Source: Chthoniobacterales bacterium
GTDB lineage: Bacteria > Verrucomicrobiota > Verrucomicrobiia > Chthoniobacterales > DYNR01
Length of the DNA: 64,000 bases
Reading direction: 5' to 3'
Assembly: GCA_026418675.1 (NCBI GenBank)
Contig: JAOAAX010000007.1
Span: 44,323-108,322 of the forward strand
The notes below the pieces were generated by a model that was not told the origin of the DNA, did not search any database, and worked only from the letters and a program-made list of their open reading frames with translations. Shown piece after piece: positions 10,511 to 20,416 of this stretch (its first letter is position 1; each line of letters begins with the position of its first letter). Made by a program: the position numbers and the translations under genes.

Positions 10511-11305
10511 TTAATTTTTTTGAGAGCGGCTCCATTGTTCGAGTATTTTTCTTTCCTCTGGAGAGAGGGATTGGAAACCAAAACGGAGAACTTTGTCAAG
10601 AATTAAGTTGATTTTGCGGGATTCAGGGGTAGGGGACCAGGTCGCGTCGAAGGCTTTTTGGAGGGGATTTTTTTTTGGTGTGAGGGGAGGGGAGAATGGA
10701 GAATAGGAGGAGAATTTTCGAAGGTAAGTGGCATAGAAGAAGCCGAATAGGGCGCCACCGAGGTGAGCAAAATGCCCTACATGAGGGTCGAGCCCAAGTA
10801 TGGGGAGGAGAATGGAGATGAGGAGGATGCCATAGCCAAGGTATTTGGATTTGATTTGAAGGGGGAGAACAAAAAAAATGAAAGCTGTGATGGGGAGGTT
10901 GGGTTCGAGGGTAGTAAAGGTGAGGAGAACGGAGCAGACACCCCCCGATGCGCCAATGAGGCTTCCCTCCGGAAAAAGCAAGACCTGGAGCAGTCCGCCA
11001 CAGATTCCCCCAATGAGGAAGATGAGGACGAGTTTTGTGGAGCCGATCCAGCTTTCGACGGCTGAGCCTGCGAACCATAGTGCGAACATGTTGACTATGA
11101 GATGAAGGAGGTTGCCGTGGAGGAAAATATGCGTAAGCAGTTGCCAGTAGTGGCCAGCGGAGAGGCCATCGCGGCTGAGGCCGAAGCTTGCTATAAGCCA
11201 TGCGTCGGCTAGCGGGCCGAGAGACCATTGGAAGAAAAAAATTGCAACGTTGAGAATGACAAGGATTTTTGTTGCGGGGGATTGAGTTTTAAGGGATTCC
11301 CGCAT
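10511..11305 (-). CDS. Rhomboid family intramembrane serine protease
   Basis: HIFLHGNLLHLIVNMFALWFAGSAVES, catalytic GASGG, HVGHFAHLGGALFGF; multiple TM segments. Confidence 0.9.
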   Translation of the reverse strand: MRESLKTQSPATKILVILNVAIFFFQWSLGPLADAWLIASFGLSRDGLSAGHYWQLLTHIFLHGNLLHLIVNMFALWFAGSAVESWIGSTKLVLIFLIGGICGGLLQVLLFPEGSLIGASGGVCSVLLTFTTLEPNLPITAFIFFVLPLQIKSKYLGYGILLISILLPILGLDPHVGHFAHLGGALFGFFYATYLRKFSSYSPFSPPLTPKKNPLQKAFDATWSPTPESRKINLILDKVLRFGFQSLSPEERKILEQWSRSQKN

Positions 11306-11368
11306 TGCTTTAGATTTAAGAGTTAGCTAAAAAGATGCCAAAGGTGGATCTTTTTAAGGTCACATCAA

Positions 11369-12225
11369 TCAAAGAAGTCCGATTTGTTTCCGTAATAAAG
11401 CCACTTGGAATCGAGGTGTGGGTGGGCCGCTTTTTGCGAAAAAAAATTTTAAAAGTTTTTCGAGATCGCGGCCGAGTTCAACAAATTCCTGGATACTGTG
11501 ACGGTGGTTAACGTGTGCAACCTCCTTGGCAATTATGGGGCCTTCGTCGAGGATTGTGGGCACATAGTGGGTAGTTGCACCAATCATTTTGACGCTTGGG
11601 GCGTAAGCTTGATGGTAGGGGCCGGGTCCCTTGAATGCGGGTAAGAAGCTGTGATGGATGTTGATAATAGGTATGCCTACCCAATCAAGAAAATTGGAGT
11701 TGAGTATGCGCATGTAACAAGCTAGGAGAGGAAGGTCGGCACGGCAGTTTTGGAGGATCGAAAGGTGCTTTTGCTCGACAGAACTGCGGTTTTCTGAAGT
11801 GAAGGGCAAATAGTGTTATGGGACGTCAAATAGTTCGGCAAATGGACGGAGAAATTCATGATTTGAAACAACACAGACTACATTGGCAGGGAACTCAACC
11901 GTAAAAGCGCGAAGTATGATGTCCTGGAAACAATGGGGTATGGCGGAAGCGAAAGTGGCGATTTTGGGTTTTGTTCCTGAAAAGGTAGTGTGGACACATG
12001 TGCCAAGCTCATTTTTGACAAACGCCTCGAAGGATTTTGAAACATCTTGTGGGTTAGAAGTTAAGCGTGGTGTCTACTCAATGCTCTGAAAAAAAGATGC
12101 CTTTAGATGCGTCGCGGTGTTGGTCAGCATATAGAACGTTTCCGCCATTTTGTGCGATCCTGCCAGCAGGAAAGGCGAAAAGGCCGGGGCTGTCTGGAAC
12201 ATGAAGGATGGTAATAAAGGTTACT
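11369..12225 (-). pseudogene. purU: Formyltetrahydrofolate deformylase (purU), disrupted
   Basis: Minus-strand conceptual translation (DSPGLFAFPAGRIAQNGGNVLYADQHRDASKGIFF / QSIE*TPRLTSNPQDVSK...IATFASAIPHCFQDIILRAFTVEFPANVVCVVSNHEFLRPFAELFDVP*HYLPFTSENRSS...INIHHSFLPAFKGPGPYHQAYAPSVKMIGATTHYV): one frameshift in a T-run and two in-frame stops. Confidence 0.85.
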
Positions 12226-12355
12226 TATTCTCTATTGAGGACTTTTGTATCCAGAAGTAGGATAGCTTATAGAGGGAACCAACTAAGGTTGGCAGAAGGA
12301 AACAAGTTTTTGGATATAGTTCTGTATTTAGCTCAAAACGTGCAGTGGTGCGATT

Positions 12356-12886
12356 TTACTTTTTTTCGTTCCACTTGTGGACGAGGCCGGTCATAGTTCC
12401 GCCAAGTTCGTAAAGCTTTTCTTTGTTATGAATCATATCTTGACGACTATAACCGACAAATGAGTAATCTTTTTTGAGGAAGATGGCTTGTTCGGGGCAC
12501 ACTTCCTGACAAAGGCCGCAATAGATACAGCGGATCATATTGATTTCAAATTCCTTGGGGCGTTTTTCGACTTTGGCCCATGGGTCGTTTGAAGGGATTT
12601 CTTCCGGGATGATGCGGATGGCTCGTGGGGGGCAAATGAATTCACAGAGCTGGCAAGCGACACAGCGCTCACGGCCGTGTTCATCTTTGACTAACGCGGG
12701 AGCCCCGCGATAGTAATCGGGGAGATGGTTGTCCCAGCGTTCCTCGGGGTAGCGCATGGTGACTTTCTTTCTGCCCAACAAGGTGTCGAAGAAATGGCGA
12801 ACTGTAATGAGGAGCCCCCCGAGTATTGCGGGAAGATAAAGCATTTCGGCAAGCGTGAGTTTGGGGCGTTGGATGACTTTGGCCAT
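12356..12886 (-). CDS. nuoI: NADH-quinone oxidoreductase subunit I
   Basis: Two 4Fe-4S motifs CVACQLCEFICP and CIYCGLCQEVCPEQAI. Confidence 0.94.
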   Translation of the reverse strand: MAKVIQRPKLTLAEMLYLPAILGGLLITVRHFFDTLLGRKKVTMRYPEERWDNHLPDYYRGAPALVKDEHGRERCVACQLCEFICPPRAIRIIPEEIPSNDPWAKVEKRPKEFEINMIRCIYCGLCQEVCPEQAIFLKKDYSFVGYSRQDMIHNKEKLYELGGTMTGLVHKWNEKK

Positions 12887-12904
12887 GGGATTGGGGAAGT
12901 TTAT

Positions 12905-14116
12905 TTACTTTACGTTAGGGAAGAAAGCGAGGATTGCAGCGACGAGAATGATATTTAGTAGGGCGAGCTCAAAAAATACATACCAGCCGAGCTTCATCAA
13001 CTGATCGAAACGGAAACGAGGAACGGTCCAGCGAACCCATATCATGAAAAGCAGGACGAGGATAACCTTTGCGAAAAAAACGCCGATGTTAATGAGCCCC
13101 CAAAGTGTGCTTGCTAACCAGGGTGGGATAAAAGGGAGGCCAAGGAAGGATGTGGCGGAGCCATCTGGAATGAGAGGGAGGCTCCATCCTCCGAGGTAAA
13201 GGGTAACGAGCACTCCAGCGGCTGCAATCATGGCGGCATATTCGCCAAGGAAAAAGAGAGCAAAACCCATAGAGGAGTATTCGGTGTGATAACCACCGAC
13301 AAGTTCCTGTTCTGCTTCTGGGAGATCGAAGGGGGCGCGATTTGTTTCAGCAAAAATAGAGACGAGAAAAACAAGGAAAGAAAGGAAAAGAGGAATCCAT
13401 AAAAGGAGGCGTTCTAGTGAAAAGCCAGAAGCGAATGTTTGGATGAGATGTTCTAAGGGGTTGGCCAGGAAGGAATGGAGATTGAATCCTTTTGGCCAAA
13501 AGGGGGCAATTAACCAGCCATTGTGAACTTGCCACCGAACAATTTCCTGAAGGTTTAAGGTGCCTACGACTAGGAATACGGGAACAACGGACAAGCCAAG
13601 AGAAAGCTCATAGGAAATCATCTGGGAGCTGGAACGAATTCCGCCCAGGAAAGGATATTTTGAGTTTGAAGCCCACCCTGCTAAAACAATTCCATAGACG
13701 CCAAGTGATGAAATTGCAAAGGCCCAGAGGATTCCAATGTCTAGATCAGCAATGACCATAGGGACACCAAAAAGCTGACTGCCGAACGGGATTACGGCGA
13801 GCACCAGGATGGGCGGGATCATTGCAATGAGTGGAGCGAGAAGGTAGTAAAACTTTTTGACGTAATTGGGGACGAAGTTTTCTTTCAGAAGAAGTTTGAT
13901 TGCGTCGGCAATTGGCTGGAGAAGTCCTTCAGGGCCGACACGGTTTGGTCCTAGCCTGTCCTGGATGAATGCGCTAACACGGCGTTCAGCATAAACGGTG
14001 TAAGAGACGAGACCGAGCACGATTGCAAGGAGGACGATAATTTTAGCTAGGGTTGTCCAAATAATCCAAACGTGTGGGTGATGGAAGAATTGAAGAAAGG
14101 CAGAGGGTTCAAGCAT
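12905..14116 (-). CDS. nuoH: NADH-quinone oxidoreductase subunit H
   Basis: 403 aa polytopic; ERRVSAFIQDRLGPNRVGPEGLLQPIADAIKLLLKE; AETNRAPFDLPEAEQELVGGYHTEYSSMGFALFFLGEYA. Confidence 0.96.
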   Translation of the reverse strand: MLEPSAFLQFFHHPHVWIIWTTLAKIIVLLAIVLGLVSYTVYAERRVSAFIQDRLGPNRVGPEGLLQPIADAIKLLLKENFVPNYVKKFYYLLAPLIAMIPPILVLAVIPFGSQLFGVPMVIADLDIGILWAFAISSLGVYGIVLAGWASNSKYPFLGGIRSSSQMISYELSLGLSVVPVFLVVGTLNLQEIVRWQVHNGWLIAPFWPKGFNLHSFLANPLEHLIQTFASGFSLERLLLWIPLFLSFLVFLVSIFAETNRAPFDLPEAEQELVGGYHTEYSSMGFALFFLGEYAAMIAAAGVLVTLYLGGWSLPLIPDGSATSFLGLPFIPPWLASTLWGLINIGVFFAKVILVLLFMIWVRWTVPRFRFDQLMKLGWYVFFELALLNIILVAAILAFFPNVK

Positions 14117-14179
14117 CGTCTGGGAAATATTAGAGAGTAGTGTTTGTGTTAGTTTTTTCGGAGGAGCGCGTTTTTGGAA

Positions 14180-15937
14180 TTATGGAGATTTGTTGCCGTT
14201 TTGCGGCATTTTTGGAGGGATGGGAGCTGGAGCAGAGTGGGGAGGGGGGCCTTTGTGTTCGAGCCACGGCAAATCTAACTGAAAGCCCAAGTCGCCGATT
14301 TTTCCGAAATTCAAACCTGCTAATGGGGGTAGTTTTGCTGCCATTAGTTTCCAGAGTTCTTCAAATGTTCGTGGTGTGGTGGTGGAAGGGGAATTAAGTG
14401 AAAAAAGCAAGTCGCGGTAAATTTCCCAATCGTCACGAGCATTGCCGGGGGGAGATATTGCCTTGTTCAGACGTTGGAGACGCCCGTAGAGGTTAATCAT
14501 GGATCCGCGTTTCTCTGCGAAACCACATGCGGGAAGGACAATAGTAGCAGCAGCAGTTGACCGATTAGGCAAGATGTCAAGAACTATGAGAAAGTTAAGT
14601 TTTTGGAGTTCTTGATCTGTTAGACCTATTTTCGTGGGGTCTTCGCCTAGACTTAAAAGACCTGATACGGAGCCGTTACGGATTGCAGTGACGATTTTTT
14701 CGAGCTGGGCACCAGGAGGATTAGCGGCGACACCGGTTAAACGAGCGCCATTAGTGTTTGGATTGCCATCTGGAGCGATGAGGAAGCCGTCACCACTTTG
14801 AGGACGGGGCAAAATATCGTGTTGTTGGATGCCAAGAAGTTCGATGATTAGTTTGATGAGGAAAAGCTCCTCCAGAGTGGAGCGAGCAGAAGCAAGAATA
14901 GCAATTTTTGAGGAAGGGTGTGAGGAGAGAAGATGGGAAGCTTCAGAAATTGCTGACTTCCATGTTGTATCCAATCCGTTGACTTTTGGAGACTTCAAGC
15001 GATCCTCCCGCATTAAATAATGGAAGTTGAGTCGGTGAGAATCAGGCATCCAACAAGAGTTAACAAAGTCATTTTCTCTTGGAGTGATGCGGTAGATGGT
15101 ATTTTCGCGGGAACCGATTAAGATGTTGCAGCCTGTTCCACAATTAACATCGATCGATTTCGTTTCTTTAAGGAACCAAACCCGCATTTTGAAACGGAAA
15201 TCCTTTGAAGTGAGGGCGCCGACAGGACAGATGTCAACCGTATTGAGAGAGTAATTGTTGTCCAACCTCTTTCCTGGATAAACCGTAAGTGTGGTATAGC
15301 TGCCGCGTTTTACGAAACCGAGGACGTCCTCTTTTGCAATTTCTTGCATGAAGCGGATGCAGCGTGAACAGAGGATGCAGCGTTCGTCATCGAGAATGAT
15401 GTGCCTACCGATGTCAACTTGCTTAGGTTTTTTTACTTTTTCCTCCAAAAAACGAGATTCTCCTTTGCCGAACTCAACACTGAATTCTTGAAGGCGACAT
15501 TCACCGGCCTGGTCACAAATGGGACAATCCAGAGGATGGTTGATCAGAAGGAATTCCATCACAGCATTTCTGCACTCGCGAACAAGGGGGGAGTCAGTTC
15601 GGACGGCGAGGCCTTCGCTGATTTCCGTTGCACAGGAAATAGCAGGTCGAGGATTCCAGGCGATAAGTGGGTGTCCCTCGGAATCAAGCAAGGGCTTGCG
15701 ATCTGGCCCCAACTTAGGGGTTCCAATTTCAACGAGGCACATCCGGCAGTTGCCGGGAGAGCTTAGCTTAGGATGATAGCAGTAGTGGGGAATAAACTTG
15801 CCAGCTTTTTTGCAAGCTTCTATAAGGCGAGTCCCCTTGGGAAATTGCATCCATTGCCCATCGATTTGAATGTTAATTAAAGGAATTTCAGTTGTAGGAG
15901 AGGAAGCAAGGGCAGCACTCGGAGCAATGGCACTCAT
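14180..15937 (-). CDS. nuoG: NADH-quinone oxidoreductase subunit G
   Basis: 2Fe-2S and 4Fe-4S motifs: HYCYHPKLSSPGNCRMCLVEIG, HPLDCPICDQAGECRLQEFSVEFG, ERCILCSRCIRF, DICPVGALTSKDFRFKMRVW. Confidence 0.93.
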   Translation of the reverse strand: MSAIAPSAALASSPTTEIPLINIQIDGQWMQFPKGTRLIEACKKAGKFIPHYCYHPKLSSPGNCRMCLVEIGTPKLGPDRKPLLDSEGHPLIAWNPRPAISCATEISEGLAVRTDSPLVRECRNAVMEFLLINHPLDCPICDQAGECRLQEFSVEFGKGESRFLEEKVKKPKQVDIGRHIILDDERCILCSRCIRFMQEIAKEDVLGFVKRGSYTTLTVYPGKRLDNNYSLNTVDICPVGALTSKDFRFKMRVWFLKETKSIDVNCGTGCNILIGSRENTIYRITPRENDFVNSCWMPDSHRLNFHYLMREDRLKSPKVNGLDTTWKSAISEASHLLSSHPSSKIAILASARSTLEELFLIKLIIELLGIQQHDILPRPQSGDGFLIAPDGNPNTNGARLTGVAANPPGAQLEKIVTAIRNGSVSGLLSLGEDPTKIGLTDQELQKLNFLIVLDILPNRSTAAATIVLPACGFAEKRGSMINLYGRLQRLNKAISPPGNARDDWEIYRDLLFSLNSPSTTTPRTFEELWKLMAAKLPPLAGLNFGKIGDLGFQLDLPWLEHKGPPPHSAPAPIPPKMPQNGNKSP

Positions 15938-16106
15938 TCAAATTTAAGAAAATGATTTTTTCCTATAGTAAGTTCGCTTTAGTTACTTTTTCGATGCGTT
16001 TTTTTCATGGCCTGGTAGCCCTTGGCAAGGGAAAAAATAAACGTAATTGGTTAGGATGACCTTGGGGCTAGGGTTTTTGAGGATAAGAAAATCCTTTTAA
16101 GGGAAG

Positions 16107-16373
16107 TTAAGTTTCTTCGCCAAATGAAGATTCTACGAGGCGTTTAAGGCTTTCGAGGGCGAGTTGAGCGTCGGGACCTTCGGCAGTTAAGGAAAGATGT
16201 GAGCCTTTTCCTGCTGCAAGCATCATGAGTCCCATGATACTCTTACCGCTTACTTTTTCACCGTCTTTTTCGACCCAAATGTCCGATTGGAACCGACTTG
16301 CAGTTTTTACGAACATAGCTGCAGGCCGTGCATGCAGCCCGTTGCGGTTTTGGATTGTGACTTCAATTCTCAC
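16107..16373 (-). CDS. ptsH: HPr phosphocarrier protein
   Basis: 88 aa; NRNGLHARPAAMFVKTASRF (active His) and KSIMGLMMLAAGKGSHLSL (Ser46 region). Confidence 0.92.
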   Translation of the reverse strand: MRIEVTIQNRNGLHARPAAMFVKTASRFQSDIWVEKDGEKVSGKSIMGLMMLAAGKGSHLSLTAEGPDAQLALESLKRLVESSFGEET

Positions 16374-16514
16374 AGTTTAAAATAAGTCGGCTTAACAAAT
16401 CAAATGCTCCATTTTTTCCAATGAGTTTTGGATTTCAACAATTTTTTTAACTAAGGTGAGTATAATAGCTCCTGTAGTGAATCTTCCTCCCTGTAATTTT
16501 CTCAAAGCACTTGT

Positions 16515-16895
16515 ATGACAGAAATGGAAATGGAAAGAACCAAGCTTCGTTCATTTCAACGAGCTGAGCAGCGGAGTTCGATTTGGCCGTTTCTCAACCG
16601 TATTTTGTTGATGCTTATACTAATGGTTTCTGGTGCTTTAGTTTATTTAATGTATTATCCTGAAAATGCTCGTTTGGAAGACCTACGCAACAAGGTTCAA
16701 AAACTGCGAGAGCAAGAAAAGCAAGTGGAACTGGAAAACCGACTATTACAGCGCGAAATTCATCTTCTTCAGACAGACCCTGAATACTTGGAGCTAATAG
16801 CTCGCGATAAGCTTGATCTGATGAAGCCGGGAGAAACCATTTTTCGACTTGACAGTCGGCCGGATTCATCATCCTCTTTCTACCCCGTTCGATGA
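16515..16895 (+). CDS. Septum formation initiator (DivIC/FtsB) family protein
   Basis: One TM followed by coiled coil LEDLRNKVQKLREQEKQVELENRLLQREIHLLQTDPEYLELIARDKLDLMKPGETIF; stop overlaps prfB ATG (ATGA). Confidence 0.82.
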   Translation: MTEMEMERTKLRSFQRAEQRSSIWPFLNRILLMLILMVSGALVYLMYYPENARLEDLRNKVQKLREQEKQVELENRLLQREIHLLQTDPEYLELIARDKLDLMKPGETIFRLDSRPDSSSSFYPVR

Positions 16896-18029
16896 CGTCT
16901 CAATCAGAAAATTCTCCCTCCGAGTTGGCTTCTCGCTTGAGCCAGCTTCGGAGGTTTCTTTGACTATCCGACACTTCGAGCTCGTTACGATTATCTCCAA
17001 AGCTTAATGGGATCTTCCACATTTTGGGAGAACAAGGAATCTGCACAACAAATTATAGCTGAAGCTACGTCTCTGCGAAGCAAAATTGACCCCTTTGAGG
17101 AGCTTGAGCGCAAACTTGCAGACCTAACTGTTCTGGGACAACTTGCTGAGGAAGAGACAGATCCTTCGACTCGAGAAATTGCACTTGCCGAGGTCGCAGC
17201 CGAAACGAATCAGCTAGCGCAGGAGTTAAGCCAACTAGAATTACGCCTCCTTCTTTCAGGTGAATTTGACGCAAATCCCTGTTATTTAACGATTCATGCT
17301 GGAGCTGGAGGCACGGAGTCCTGCGATTGGGCTCAAATGCTTTTGCGCATGTATCAGCGTTGGATTGAGCGAACGGGGCGCAAATTCGAACTTCTCGACA
17401 TTCTTGAAGGAGAGGAGGCGGGAATAAAGTCAGTAACTTTGAGAGTTTCAGGGAATTACGCATACGGTTATCTTCAGTGTGAACGGGGTGTTCATCGGCT
17501 TGTCCGTATCTCACCGTTTGATGCGAACAAGCGCCGCCATACATCATTTGCAAGTGTTGATGTTATACCTGAAGTGGAAGACGCACCTATTGAAATTAAT
17601 GAATCTGATCTCAAGGTTGACACTTTTCGTTCTGGTGGACGCGGTGGGCAAAATGTAAACAAAGTCGAGACTGCAGTGCGAATTACTCATCTACCCACGG
17701 GTATTGTTGTAGCTTGTCAAAACGAGCGCAGCCAAAGCCAAAACCGTGCTCGTGCCCTAGCTCTGCTCAAGGCAAAACTTTATCAACTTGAGGCTGACCG
17801 CAAACGTGCGGAGGCAGAGCGCCTCTATGGCGAAAAAGGAGACATTGCCTGGGGTAACCAGATCCGATCCTATGTTTTTCAACCATATCAGCTTGTGAAG
17901 GACTTGAGGACAGGTGTCCAATCTACTAATATCCAAGCAGTTATGGATGGAGAAATAGATGCCTTTATTGAAGGGAAACTGCGTGGACTTACATACAAAA
18001 AAGGAGCTACAGAACAAGAGGACGACTAA
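16892..18029 (+). CDS. prfB: Peptide chain release factor 2, requiring programmed +1 frameshift at 16958-16964
   Basis: Zero-frame [23 protein letters not shown] then TGA; +1 frame continues [23 protein letters not shown]...; body contains the RF2/RF1 motif [28 protein letters not shown]. Confidence 0.95.
16949..16964 (+). promoter_or_regulatory. RF2 programmed +1 frameshift site (upstream SD-like CGGAGG, CTT TGA C)
   Basis: Sequence cttcggaggtttctttgac; CTT at 16958-16960, TGA at 16961-16963, +1 frame GAC at 16962-16964 in frame with the 17007 ORF. Confidence 0.93.
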
Positions 18030-18062
18030 GATTTTTTCTTCATTATTTAAATTTATTCAAGA

Positions 18063-20399
18063 ATGTTTAATCGAACAACCTCAGAACCCCTCCAGTTTTC
18101 CCTCCAATTTCTTTCTAAGAACGGATGGAAAATCATTTCTCTTGATCCTCCAGGCGCTAACCTTCATGTGCATGCTCCACCAGTTGGCCCTTTACTGGAA
18201 CTTAGTCTCGAAAAGGAAGTTTCTCCAACATTGGTTCATTTTCCCGAGCTGCGACTGTCACCACTCAATACAAAGGAGAAGTGTAATGCGCGAATTGTTT
18301 TTTCTGGGAACAAGGTTCTTTTAAAAAGAGCGGATTTTGACCTGAATGTTTATCTGCGAGGGGTTCAGTTAGTTGAAAGTTGCAAGCTCAATCATGGAGA
18401 TGTGTTTCATCTTGAAGATTTTCCGGTTGTTTTTCGTGCTTTGCCTTCAACGGCTCCACCTATAATGCCCCCGATTTTCTATAATGGTAGAAGAGTGGCT
18501 GTTGTTCCACTTTTGAAAAAGCGATTACATGTTGGATCTACGAATCAGTGTGAGATACTCTCGCTACGTTCGCCAATTCATGGTTGTTTGGTTCGATTTG
18601 CTCGTGATCGTCATAGAGCTCCCTTTGTTTTTAATATTCTGCCTGGATCTGGAGCCCTCGTAAATGGGCAATCCTTTCGCGAGCATCGTCTTCAACCTGG
18701 GGATCAAGTTAAAGTAGCGGGAGAGACTTTTACTTTTGATGGGCTTAATATCCTCATCCATTCCAGTTTTCCGCAACCTCTTGAGACTAGGGATATTTTT
18801 TTGGAAAGCAATGGCGTTCCAATACTTGGTCCGCTTAATTTGCAACTTTATCCAGGGGAATTTGTTGGGCTATTTAGTCCACCTGCGGCTGGCAAAACCC
18901 TCCTATTACGGTGCTTAGGTGGGGAGATTACGCCATCAAGTGGTGAAGTTCGTATAGGTTCAATTCCCCTATCATCAATTCTTTCCAAACATCCTTATTT
19001 AATCGGCCGTGCTTCTATACGGAATCTTCCAGAGCAAGCCATAACTGTTCAGGAAGCTTTTCTTTTCCATCTTCGGATTCGACAGCCGTCTCACCTTCGC
19101 TTACCGCAACTTATTGAACAAGCAGAAAAAATTTCTAAAGAACTGCAAATTGACCACCTTCTCAGGCGAAGAATTGTTGAGTTATCGGCGACGGAACGGC
19201 GTTTAGTAGCAATTGCTATAGAGATTGCAAGCAAACCAATTTACTTACTTGTTGATGAGCCCTCGGCGATTCTATCACCTGAGCAGGAGTCAAAATTATT
19301 GATGTGCCTCCGGAAGTTTGCAGATGAAGGAAGCGGCGTTCTCTACGCAAGCAATCGCCCCGAGGCAATGGAAATTTGCGATCGGATTCTACTGTTAGCA
19401 GACAAAGATATTGTTTTTAGTGGACCTTATGAAGTTGCTTTGCACAATGCAGGCGTAAATTCTCCAGCCGAATTGCTTGATTTCCTCTCATCTACTGAAT
19501 CTTTTCCAGCTAATTCGTCTCATAGGCATGAGCAAATTCCAACTTTGTTAGAAAAAAAGCCTGTAGTTTACCCCAACAAACAACGCTTCATTTTTGCCAA
19601 ACTGTTTAATTGGGATTGCTTACCGCAACTTAAGAGCATAAAAAGTCTGATCATTCTACCACTGTTGCTTGGTTTTTTGAGCTCACACCTCTTTGCAAAC
19701 GAAGTAATAGCCGAAAATTTTTTGGCATCTCTAAGCCTGGCAAGTGTTTTTTTTGCATATTTTTCTACCTGTGGAATTTTTGCTTCAATTTATACCTATC
19801 GCCGATGGCGAATGTTAGGCATTAAACGCTTAACGATCTTTTTCAGTAAGTTGTTATCGTCTTATTTGGTATCATTAACTCAGACTATTATTTTTGCTGT
19901 AGGTTGTTCTTATGAAATCGTGAATAAACTAAATTTGAATATAGTTCAGTATTTTGGTTTTTTACAAAATTTGCATGTTTTTTTTACAATTACTTTTTTG
20001 ATTTTAATTACTTCATCTATAGCAATTTGCGCTATTTCGTTTACGCGTAATACTCAGCAGGTTTTTTTAGTTGGTATGCTTTGGATAGGATTGCTAACAT
20101 TAGGATACTTCCAACCTAATTTTGCAGGTAAAAAATTGATATTTAATTTAACTGACACACTGCCGAGTTTTTATTCTAAAAGAATTTTAGAGAAAAGCGG
20201 AGTAATCACTAAAATTCAATTTGAGGATAACGAAAAATTTACTAAGGATAGAAACGATGAATTATACAATTCAATTCTATCAAAAGAAATAGAAATATCT
20301 TACTTGAATCTTATAATTTGGTTTATAATAGCTGTTTTTGCCGCTAATTTTTCATTGCGTGGTTTAGAAAAACCACCACTTTTAAAAGACGCTGTTTAG
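18063..20399 (+). CDS. FHA-like domain(s)-ABC ATPase-membrane fusion protein (ABCG/ABC-2 type)
   Basis: N-terminal FHA-like segments (LHVGSTNQCEILSLRSPIHGCLVRF...LVNGQSFREHRLQPGDQVKV), ABC domain (GLFSPPAAGKTLLLRCLGGEITPSSGEVRIG; VELSATERRLVAIAIEIASKPIYLLVDEPSAILS), about 6 C-terminal TM segments. Confidence 0.82.
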   Translation: MFNRTTSEPLQFSLQFLSKNGWKIISLDPPGANLHVHAPPVGPLLELSLEKEVSPTLVHFPELRLSPLNTKEKCNARIVFSGNKVLLKRADFDLNVYLRGVQLVESCKLNHGDVFHLEDFPVVFRALPSTAPPIMPPIFYNGRRVAVVPLLKKRLHVGSTNQCEILSLRSPIHGCLVRFARDRHRAPFVFNILPGSGALVNGQSFREHRLQPGDQVKVAGETFTFDGLNILIHSSFPQPLETRDIFLESNGVPILGPLNLQLYPGEFVGLFSPPAAGKTLLLRCLGGEITPSSGEVRIGSIPLSSILSKHPYLIGRASIRNLPEQAITVQEAFLFHLRIRQPSHLRLPQLIEQAEKISKELQIDHLLRRRIVELSATERRLVAIAIEIASKPIYLLVDEPSAILSPEQESKLLMCLRKFADEGSGVLYASNRPEAMEICDRILLLADKDIVFSGPYEVALHNAGVNSPAELLDFLSSTESFPANSSHRHEQIPTLLEKKPVVYPNKQRFIFAKLFNWDCLPQLKSIKSLIILPLLLGFLSSHLFANEVIAENFLASLSLASVFFAYFSTCGIFASIYTYRRWRMLGIKRLTIFFSKLLSSYLVSLTQTIIFAVGCSYEIVNKLNLNIVQYFGFLQNLHVFFTITFLILITSSIAICAISFTRNTQQVFLVGMLWIGLLTLGYFQPNFAGKKLIFNLTDTLPSFYSKRILEKSGVITKIQFEDNEKFTKDRNDELYNSILSKEIEISYLNLIIWFIIAVFAANFSLRGLEKPPLLKDAV

Positions 20400-20416
20400 C
20401 ATTTTCTTAGCGATCT

